Below, one piece after another: positions 6,661 to 12,792 of a DNA stretch of 15,979 nucleotides. The stretch spans positions 1-15,979 of the forward strand of contig JAPYWX010000016.1 of assembly GCA_028276145.1 (NCBI GenBank). Reading direction: 5' to 3'. This stretch comes from Spirochaetota bacterium. Lineage in GTDB: Bacteria > Spirochaetota > Brevinematia > DTOW01. The notes under the pieces were generated by a model. It was not told where the DNA came from and ran no database searches. It saw only the letters and a program-made list of their open reading frames with translations. Each line of letters starts with the position of its first letter. Positions within the stretch are counted from its first letter, which is position 1. A program made the translations under genes and the position numbers.

Positions 6661-6695
6661 AGGGGCACTCCGTGCCCCTATATAGTAAATTTTTT
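6661..6695. terminator. Bidirectional terminator between dapL and the PEP carboxylase gene
   Basis: AGGGGCAC (6661-6668) pairs perfectly with GTGCCCCT (6672-6679) around TCC. On the plus strand it is followed by an AT-rich stretch and a run of six T (6690-6695). On the minus strand the stem is followed by GTAGTTTATAAAATTTTT. It sits between convergent genes. The T-runs are not directly adjacent to the stem, so efficiency is uncertain. Confidence 0.6.
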
Positions 6696-8184
6696 AGCCT
6701 AAGAAATTTCTTACCTTACCTGAAGCAGTAATTAGCTCAGTTATCTTGCTGTCTAGAACGTTGTCCTTAACTCTTCTTATTAGTTCACTAGAAAAGATTC
6801 TGTGATCATTGTTAGGTTTGAAATCAAACATACTTACAGTTTTCCTTATATCAGACCTTATAGAAGCAGGTAAAATATCAAGAACTTCTTCGTTCCACAG
6901 TGACATAACTTCAGAAATCTTTTCTTTGAACCTTGGGAAAACCATGTTGACAAACTTCATGTCCCCAGGCTCCAAAGCACTAAGCCCAAGTATATCAGGA
7001 GGCAAACCAATAGAATAAAGAGAAGCGCAGAATGATATTACTCTAGGTAAAGTAATACCCTCATCAGTCTGCCTTGAATACCCAAAAAGCCCCGTATGTA
7101 ACTTTCTAGCTCTTCTTCTAGGTACGAAAACAGCTAACTTATTAACCAAAGGTGCTATCTCCTTAAGCTGCCTCTTATACTCTTCTGAAACTTTTCTCAT
7201 TATCCTTATCAAAACGTCCTTAGATTCCAAATAATCAGGTGGTTTCACAGGGGAAATATTTATGTTCTCAATAGCTCTCTGAACATCCCTTACAGGGAAA
7301 TCATACTTAAATGCAGACTGTATTGTGAATGTACTCACACTTGGGTAGTTATCAATCACAAATTTATATGTGTAAGGCGAGAAATTACCTCTAAACGGAG
7401 CAGTCCCACATCCAAGTATCGGGTGTATGCTAATTTTAAGTTCTTCCTGTAGTTCATAAATTCTTTCTAAAGCGATTTTTATAGCTATTATTACACTCAG
7501 TGAAGAATCATTCATTGCCGGGTCAGACCTGGCTATAAACACTCTTTGATACTCTAACTCATCTAGTTTATCCTTTAAGAACTCCCTTAAGCTCTCACTA
7601 GCATTCAAAATCTCATCAATATCTTCAAAAAGAGGTATAACATTTATCCTTTTCGGATTAAATTCACCTATCCAATCTCTTAGCTTCAACCCCTTCTCAA
7701 CATCACAAAATTCTCTATCCTCCTTACCAACAACAACATTTTTATAGTAGTAATAAACCCTATTCGCAGTTCTCACATCAGCCATCGGAAGGATAACCTC
7801 AAATATTGGTGCAACGTTAGAGTCACGATAAAAAACCTGCGCTGTATCGTACGAACGAGGAATACTCTCAAGAGTCTCTATAAGGAGTTTACCTTCAGCC
7901 TTTTCGTAGTTCGGATTCGGTACCCTTAAAGTTATGAATATATCCCTGCCTATAACTTTCTTTTTGAAAAAATCCCCGTAGTCAGAAACAAGTTTTCTTA
8001 TTACAAACTCATCAGTTTCCTTTCCTTCAACATCCCACATTACCTCGTCAACACCCAGGTAAGAAAAAGCATAGTACGCTTCTTTTATCTCATCCTCTCC
8101 TTGAAGAACAGGATTATTTGAGAAAAATGGTATAGTAGCATTATCAGGATGTTGTGTTGACATTGTTCTAGGTATTCTAGCCAT
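6694..8184 (-). CDS. ppcA: Phosphoenolpyruvate carboxylase, archaeal type
   Basis: It carboxylates phosphoenolpyruvate with bicarbonate to oxaloacetate, replenishing the citric-acid pool. At 496 aa it is about half the length of ordinary bacterial and plant PEP carboxylase and matches the archaeal-type family. That family is found in archaea and scattered bacteria such as Clostridium and Leuconostoc relatives. Visible motifs are the N-terminal IPRTMSTQHPDNA (4-16), DEVMWDVEGKETDE (46-59), FIARSDPAMNDSS (216-228), the glycine-rich GCGTAPFRG (258-266), the basic stretch RRRARKLHTG (356-365) with FGYSRQTDEG after it, and a C-terminal glycine. The start follows rplI after 16 bp, with AGGGTTGGA ahead of the ATG, so the two genes are probably co-transcribed. 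Codon use resembles that of its neighbours, so any horizontal acquisition is not recent. Confidence 0.93.
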   Translation of the reverse strand: MARIPRTMSTQHPDNATIPFFSNNPVLQGEDEIKEAYYAFSYLGVDEVMWDVEGKETDEFVIRKLVSDYGDFFKKKVIGRDIFITLRVPNPNYEKAEGKLLIETLESIPRSYDTAQVFYRDSNVAPIFEVILPMADVRTANRVYYYYKNVVVGKEDREFCDVEKGLKLRDWIGEFNPKRINVIPLFEDIDEILNASESLREFLKDKLDELEYQRVFIARSDPAMNDSSLSVIIAIKIALERIYELQEELKISIHPILGCGTAPFRGNFSPYTYKFVIDNYPSVSTFTIQSAFKYDFPVRDVQRAIENINISPVKPPDYLESKDVLIRIMRKVSEEYKRQLKEIAPLVNKLAVFVPRRRARKLHTGLFGYSRQTDEGITLPRVISFCASLYSIGLPPDILGLSALEPGDMKFVNMVFPRFKEKISEVMSLWNEEVLDILPASIRSDIRKTVSMFDFKPNNDHRIFSSELIRRVKDNVLDSKITELITASGKVRNFLG

Positions 8185-8200
8185 ATTCCAACCCTAAAAA

Positions 8201-8647
8201 CTACTCTTTCTCTATCTCTACTTTGAGTTTAGCATTAACATTCATACCAAGCTTGACATTAACCAAATGTGAACCAACTGTTTTAATTGGTGATTCCAAA
8301 TCTATAGTTTTCTTATCCAAATCTATATTGTGCTGAGCTTTGATAGCTTCTACTATATCTTCTGAAGTGACGGCACCAAAAAGCCTACCATTGTCACCCG
8401 CCTTCGCTTTTATCTTAACAACAATCCCTTCAAGAGCTTCCTTAAGCTCCTTAGCATTCTCAAATTTCCTCTCATTTTTCTTCTTGAGTTCCTCAAGATG
8501 AGACTTAACAAATTTGATGTTGCCCTCCGTAGCCTCCAATGCAATTTTGTTTTTTATTAAGTAATTCCTGGCATACCCATCAGCAACATCCTTTATCTCC
8601 CCAATTTTCCCCAAACCCTTAACATCTTTCAACAATATCACTTTCAT
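8201..8647 (-). CDS. rplI: 50S ribosomal protein L9
   Basis: L9 is a structural protein of the large subunit that bridges the L1 stalk base and helps maintain translational fidelity. The 148-aa length is standard. The N-terminal domain MKVILLKDVKGLGKIGEIKD with YARNYLI (about 25-31) is the family signature. A charged connecting helix follows (about 45-75, LEELKKKNERKFENAKELKE), then the C-terminal rRNA-binding domain (about 80-148). The usual rpsF-ssb-rpsR partners are absent. Instead the gene leads a two-gene unit with PEP carboxylase. No Shine-Dalgarno sequence precedes the ATG, and a -10-like box ends 7 nt upstream, so translation is probably leaderless. Confidence 0.97.
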   Translation of the reverse strand: MKVILLKDVKGLGKIGEIKDVADGYARNYLIKNKIALEATEGNIKFVKSHLEELKKKNERKFENAKELKEALEGIVVKIKAKAGDNGRLFGAVTSEDIVEAIKAQHNIDLDKKTIDLESPIKTVGSHLVNVKLGMNVNAKLKVEIEKE

Positions 8648-8654
8648 GCTAGAA

Positions 8655-8684
8655 ATTGTAAAGAAATAACTTCTACTCTTTCAC
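8655..8684 (-). promoter_or_regulatory. Predicted promoter of rplI-ppcA
   Basis: On the minus strand GTGAAA (8684-8679), an 18-bp spacer and TACAAT (8660-8655) are present. The start falls at about 8648-8647, at or next to the A of the rplI ATG, so the transcript should be leaderless. The -35 box is weaker than in the other promoters of the window. Confidence 0.45.
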
Positions 8685-9081
8685 CTAAAAACAATCTTTG
8701 TGCTTAACAGCACACGGTGCTTAATAGCACACTAACAATTAATATACTCCATAGAGTAAAGAAATACGAACATATTTCCATCAAATAAGGCTGAGAGTGC
8801 TTATAGCATTCAGCCCTTAATAGCATGTTGTGCTAAAAAACTTATGCTTAAAGGTGCCGAATGGAACTTCTACATATTCCTAGAGTTAAGGGGGTTCAGG
8901 GAGGCGGTAGATTCTCTTCATTCTCTGGGAAAGTGTAGAGAGGTGAAACCTCTCTACAACCAAAAAGGGTGGGTGGGACTAATAATAACAATTTGCTAAA
9001 TAGCAAATTCTTACACTCACTGAGAAGTGAAGAGAGGGTTAAGGGAGGTGTTAGCCTCCATTAAGGATATCTCTTAACTAC
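8685..9081. repeat. Gene-free divergent region with dispersed short hairpins
   Basis: No reading frame or known RNA is evident. Inverted repeats are: TGTGCT/AGCACA (8699-8714, loop TAAC), GTGCT/AGCAC (8717-8730, loop TAAT, identical to 2454-2467), TACTC/GAGTA (8745-8758), GGCTGA/TCAGCC (8789-8815, enclosing a second TGCT-TAT-AGCA stem), TAGCA/TGCTA (8821-8835), an 11-bp stem TGTAGAGAGGT/ACCTCTCTACA with GAA loop (8934-8958), AATTTGCTA/TAGCAAATT (8990-9009) and GGAGG/CCTCC (9044-9059). The region lies between the divergent rplI and ftsA promoters, so the hairpins are not downstream terminators of either gene. Confidence 0.7.
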
Positions 9082-9111
9082 TTGAATAGAAAAGAGCTAA
9101 AATTTTAAAAT
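9082..9111 (+). promoter_or_regulatory. Predicted promoter of ftsA
   Basis: TTGAAT (9082-9087), an 18-bp spacer and TAAAAT (9106-9111) are present. Sequence, spacing and the following GAAAAGA match the pheT promoter at 12742-12771 closely. The start is expected near G9118, giving a 9-nt leader (GAGAAAGGA) in which the purine-rich site abuts the ATG. Confidence 0.55.
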
Positions 9112-9126
9112 CTCTTTGAGAAAGGA

Positions 9127-10374
9127 ATGGCTAATAAAAAAGATAAAGACCCGTCAATAATCGCAAGCCTTGATATAGGTACCTCAAAAATAGCCTGTGT
9201 AATAGGTAGAGCCACAGAGGACCAAAATTTAGAAATCCTAGGTGCCGGTTCTGCTTTGTCAGAAGGAGTAAAAAAGTGTACAATAATCAATATAGAAGAA
9301 GCTTCGAAAGTAATAGCAAGAGCAATAGAAGAAGCAGAGCTGATGGCAGGACAGGAAATAGACAGCGTATATGTAGGCATCTCAGGAATACACACAGACG
9401 GAATAAACACAAAATCAGTTGTAGCAATAAACAACAAAAACCGTGAGGTAACTCAAGAAGAAGTGAAAAGAGCAATAGACATAGCAATTGAAAGAGTAAC
9501 ACCATCAGACAGAGAAGTACTACATGTTATACCCCAGCAATATGTAATAGATGACCAAGACGGAATAAAAAACCCTATAGGAATGAACGGAACCAAACTC
9601 GGTGCCTATGTAAGGGTAATAACAGCAAACTACACTGTCATTCAAAACACTATAAAAGCAGTATCAAAAGCCGGAGTAGATATAAATGACTTCATACTAG
9701 GAACAATAGGAGAGGCTGAACTTCTTCTATCCCCTGAAGAGAGGGACCTAGGAGTAGTTCTCATAGATATAGGTGCAGGTACAACAGAAGTGGTAGGATA
9801 TTACAACGATAGCCTAATGTTCAACGGTGCCCTAAACATTGGAGGCATGGAAATAACAGCAGACATATCAAGTATATACAAGCTAACGCTCCAACAAAGT
9901 GAAAAAATAAAGAAAATGTACGGGCATGCTTGGCCCTCAGCCGTATCAGAAACAGAAACAATAGAAGTCCAAACAGTCAACAAAAGGATAAAAACGATAA
10001 AAAGGAGAGACTTAGCAGAGGTAATAAACGCCAGAGTTGAAGAAATATTTGAATCAGTAAGGAAAATGTTAACATCAAGTGGAATGTATGATTTCGCAAA
10101 TGCCGGAGCAGTACTAACAGGAGGCACTGCTCTACTCCAGGGAATAGACCAAGTTGCAGAAGAAATTCTTGATATGCCGTGCAGAATAGCATTCGTTGAA
10201 AATGTTGGTGGCATAGCAGATGCCGTAAAAAGCCCAATCTATGCCAAAGCAGTAGGCATACTCTACTACCCCGTCAAAAAAGGCAACATAATACTACAAT
10301 CACAAAAACCAAAAATTTCAGGAACCCTAGAAAAACTCAAAGAGTTTTTCAATAACTTCTTTTTCGGAGAATAA
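9127..10374 (+). CDS. ftsA: Cell division protein FtsA
   Basis: FtsA is the actin-like protein that tethers FtsZ filaments to the membrane and recruits later division proteins. The 415-aa length is typical. Nucleotide-binding motifs are visible: phosphate-1 SLDIGTSKIA (14-23), phosphate-2 IDIGAGTTEV (213-222) and the adenosine motif AVLTGGTALLQGI (328-340). The SHS2/1C subdomain that replaces actin subdomain 1B is at about 85-165. The C-terminus, KLKEFFNNFFFGE, fits the amphipathic membrane-targeting helix. The ATG at 9127 suits the family N-terminus, although the purine-rich site AAAGGA directly touches it. ftsZ, the usual next gene, is not here. A rhodanese-like gene follows after one base instead. 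MreB and DnaK are excluded by the SHS2 region and the targeting helix. Confidence 0.94.
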   Translation: MANKKDKDPSIIASLDIGTSKIACVIGRATEDQNLEILGAGSALSEGVKKCTIINIEEASKVIARAIEEAELMAGQEIDSVYVGISGIHTDGINTKSVVAINNKNREVTQEEVKRAIDIAIERVTPSDREVLHVIPQQYVIDDQDGIKNPIGMNGTKLGAYVRVITANYTVIQNTIKAVSKAGVDINDFILGTIGEAELLLSPEERDLGVVLIDIGAGTTEVVGYYNDSLMFNGALNIGGMEITADISSIYKLTLQQSEKIKKMYGHAWPSAVSETETIEVQTVNKRIKTIKRRDLAEVINARVEEIFESVRKMLTSSGMYDFANAGAVLTGGTALLQGIDQVAEEILDMPCRIAFVENVGGIADAVKSPIYAKAVGILYYPVKKGNIILQSQKPKISGTLEKLKEFFNNFFFGE

Positions 10375-10375
10375 C

Positions 10376-10678
10376 ATGAAAATAAACATAAAGGAAATAG
10401 ACAAAATAATTGACCTGAGGTCAAAAAGAGATTTTGAGAAAGACAAAGAATTCTACCAATCATTAAAAATAGAAGTCGTGAATATAGACTTCTTTGTAGC
10501 ACCCAAAGAGGTAGAAAGCTTTGACAAAGAAAAATCATACCTCGTCGTGTGTGACACAGGAATGCTCAGTTCCATAATCGTAGATGTAATGAAATCCAAA
10601 GGATTCAAAAAAGTCCAAAATGTAGAAGGCGGAATAGAGAACCTAAAAAAGCTTATAAATCAATCCTCTCAACACTAA
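10376..10678 (+). CDS. Rhodanese-like domain protein
   Basis: This is a single-domain, 100-aa protein with the rhodanese pattern. It has an IIDLRSKRDFEKD start (11-23), then YLVVCDTGMLSS (55-66) in which Cys59 opens the active loop, and KKVQNVEGGIENLKKL (78-93) matching the C-terminal GG(I)..L signature. Rhodaneses of this size move sulfane sulfur or act as small persulfide carriers. The loop is atypical: the usual CxxGxR(S/A) reads CDTGMLS, lacking the arginine, so activity or substrate is uncertain. It begins one base after the ftsA stop with no separate ribosome binding site outside ftsA, so the two are probably translationally coupled. Its last 26 bp overlap the 3' end of the convergent propeller gene. 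No signal peptide or membrane segment is visible. Its biological role is not known. Confidence 0.75.
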   Translation: MKINIKEIDKIIDLRSKRDFEKDKEFYQSLKIEVVNIDFFVAPKEVESFDKEKSYLVVCDTGMLSSIIVDVMKSKGFKKVQNVEGGIENLKKLINQSSQH

Positions 10679-12620
10679 TATTCCCCTGCCCATCCTTAAT
10701 CCTAATTATCAAAACTCTAGCATCCCTAGGAAGTTCTAATCTGAAAGATTCAACAGGACTATCAATTACTCCATCTTCAGGCAAAACATAATACCAATTC
10801 TGACCATCAGTTGAATACCTAACTTCCCTTATAAGAATGTTATCAACAACCCTGAAGGCAACCTGAACCGAGTTAGTTGACTTATTAACCTTGATTGATG
10901 ATGAATCAATTGACGGCGGTGTTATATCAATCATGACATTTTTAATAACAGAAAAATTAGTTTTAGCAAATCCTTTAGGATTTGTTAGTTCATCAGAAGC
11001 AACAACCTTAAAATCAAAGTACCCATTACCAACCAGATACCTACTAACAGAAAACCTCTGTTCTGAAATCACTGAAGAATTCAGTTTTTGCCACTCAGTA
11101 GACTTGTAATCCTTAACGAAAACATCAAAAATCAAATTATCACCATCAGGATCATTACAATCCCACTCTAGATTGATAAATTCATCCTTAATTGAGTAAG
11201 AAAAACTTCTAAACACAGGCTCAGAATTATTAGGAGTATAGAAAATTTTGACATTCCTCAAAACCGGAGAATCAACATACCTTGAACTCATAACAATCTT
11301 TAGCTTCAAGAAACTAAAATTGCTAATACCTTTTGATGACAAATTATCGCCATCTCTAATTTCTACCCACTGTGACCAAGTATTATCTTCTACAGGTGAA
11401 TTACCACCTTTAACAAATGCCTTGATTTTACTACCTTCAGGCAACATGCTATCAAAAGAGATTCTACCAAAAGCTTGAACATCCCCAAAACTAATTTCCT
11501 TAGTTTCTACTGTCCCTACAACATAATCATCAAAGGTATTACTTATAATTCTCATTCCTGCGGGTGAGCCAGTCAAAATGATTAGACTACTTCTACCAGT
11601 ATCCATAACCTTAATAAAGTTATCACCGTAAAATGAAATTTTCACTAACTTTTCGTTATCAATGTTAAACTGAATCAATTTACCATCAGTCGTTATAGCC
11701 AAAATATAGTTAGAAACTGTCTCAAAGTCAGAGATACCATTCTGTACAACCAAAACCCTTTTTCTTCCAGAGGGTGAAATTCTATATATTTTACCTATTG
11801 AGCCAAATGTATAAGGTTGTACCATTTGTTTTTGCTCTTGCTGAGCTGATTGCTGAGGTGATTGTTGAACCTTTTGCTGCAATATATCGTATGTAGACAC
11901 TATCAGGTCACCGCTATAAACCTTTATACTTGTAATTTCACCTTCAGGTAAAGAAACAAATGATTTTACTTCCTTACCGTCAAATCTGTACATCGTACCA
12001 GTACCACTTGAACCGATATAGGCAAACTTATCCAAAACACTCACACTCAGAAAATGCTTTTCATTAACATTTTCAAAAACCACTTCAAAGACACCGGCTA
12101 GTGAGAATTTATAGATTCTTGCAGGGTTACCGGTTATTGCGAAGTAGTTATCACCAATTTTAAAAACATCCCAAACATAGCCATCAACATCCAAAATTTT
12201 TTTTGTTTCACCACTCTTACCAAAAAAGTATATAGCACCTCTCCCACCAGTTAAAACGAAGACATTACCATCAATCTTTTTTATCTTCGTTATAATAGAG
12301 TGGTCAGGGAAAGCACCTATAAGCTGAACACCGTTAGTAGTCAGAACATAAACATTGTTAGGGTTGACAGTTGAGAAAATAATATTCCCATCAGAGTAAA
12401 GAGCAGAACTAACAAAGCTTTCAACACCACTATAAAGACTAACAATAGGTAAAGAGAGCGATAAGCCACTACCATCTTGAAAAAACGAAACATTACTTAA
12501 TGTAAAAAAATCCTGAGCGTTAGTTATATGGAAATTAACCTCATAAGATTTTGTGTACACTGAGAACGAAAAAACAGGTAACAACAAAAACAAAACAAAT
12601 ACAACACAGAACTTTCTCAT
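10653..12620 (-). CDS. Exported beta-propeller protein with C-terminal Ig-like modules
   Basis: From ATG 12620 the product has 655 aa and starts with a Sec signal peptide (MRKF, then a hydrophobic core to about residue 20). Residues about 60-375 contain repeated short beta motifs (VYVLTT, VFVLTGG, YFAITG, AYIGSSGTG, LIVSTYD, YILAITTDG, LIILTGSP), suggesting a WD40/NHL-like propeller. A Gln-rich loop (248-268) interrupts it and is encoded by a 12-bp tandem repeat. A beta-sandwich module with NTWSQWVE (413-420) and SPVLRNVKIFYTP (451-463) follows, then an Fn3-like region (about 470-560) and a final Ig-like domain after DITPPSID (565-572). I recognise no specific family and assign no function. 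Surface or periplasmic binding is plausible. In-frame starts at GTG 12650 and ATG 12626 exist, but AGGTAGGA best serves 12620. It ends inside the rhodanese gene and has no visible terminator. Confidence 0.7.
   Translation of the reverse strand: MRKFCVVFVLFLLLPVFSFSVYTKSYEVNFHITNAQDFFTLSNVSFFQDGSGLSLSLPIVSLYSGVESFVSSALYSDGNIIFSTVNPNNVYVLTTNGVQLIGAFPDHSIITKIKKIDGNVFVLTGGRGAIYFFGKSGETKKILDVDGYVWDVFKIGDNYFAITGNPARIYKFSLAGVFEVVFENVNEKHFLSVSVLDKFAYIGSSGTGTMYRFDGKEVKSFVSLPEGEITSIKVYSGDLIVSTYDILQQKVQQSPQQSAQQEQKQMVQPYTFGSIGKIYRISPSGRKRVLVVQNGISDFETVSNYILAITTDGKLIQFNIDNEKLVKISFYGDNFIKVMDTGRSSLIILTGSPAGMRIISNTFDDYVVGTVETKEISFGDVQAFGRISFDSMLPEGSKIKAFVKGGNSPVEDNTWSQWVEIRDGDNLSSKGISNFSFLKLKIVMSSRYVDSPVLRNVKIFYTPNNSEPVFRSFSYSIKDEFINLEWDCNDPDGDNLIFDVFVKDYKSTEWQKLNSSVISEQRFSVSRYLVGNGYFDFKVVASDELTNPKGFAKTNFSVIKNVMIDITPPSIDSSSIKVNKSTNSVQVAFRVVDNILIREVRYSTDGQNWYYVLPEDGVIDSPVESFRLELPRDARVLIIRIKDGQGNISVERIDL
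11839..11862. repeat. Two 12-bp tandem repeats coding a Gln-rich loop
   Basis: TGCTGAGCTGAT (11839-11850) is followed by TGCTGAGGTGAT (11851-11862), then a decayed copy beginning TGTTGA. On the coding strand each copy gives a QSxQ unit. This looks like replication slippage within a propeller loop. It does not form the hairpin unit seen elsewhere. Confidence 0.6.
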
Positions 12621-12741
12621 ACTCATCCTACCTTGCCTAATTCTAATCACTCTAAATATATCATTTCATCTTCAGGTGATTGTGTTTGGAAATTCAAAGA
12701 GCGAAGTTTATAACCTCTTCTTAACGAAGTTCTTTTTATTC

Positions 12742-12771
12742 TTGAATTGAAAAGATAGGTATATGTAAAAT
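12742..12771 (+). promoter_or_regulatory. Predicted promoter of pheT
   Basis: TTGAAT (12742-12747), an 18-bp spacer and TAAAAT (12766-12771) are present. The start is expected near A12778, with a leader of about 15 nt containing the strong ribosome binding site AGAGGAG (12781-12787), 5 nt before the ATG. Confidence 0.55.
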
Positions 12772-12792
12772 TTTAAGAACAGAGGAGAAAAT

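Noticed and set aside
8434..8449. GAGCT/AGCTC inverted repeat inside rplI
   Set aside because: It is a single copy with a 6-nt loop in a conserved Lys/Glu/Leu-rich helix (KELKEALEG). Codon composition explains it, unlike the phased units in the SPOR gene.
9801..10214. 137-codon reading frame opposite ftsA
   Set aside because: It lies wholly within strongly conserved ftsA, has no ribosome binding site, and its composition is that of an antisense shadow.
12621..12650. Propeller gene start at GTG 12650 or ATG 12626
   Set aside because: The signal peptide begins cleanly at MRKF (12620), with AGGTAGGA at proper spacing. The longer forms add charged residues and lack a better ribosome binding site.
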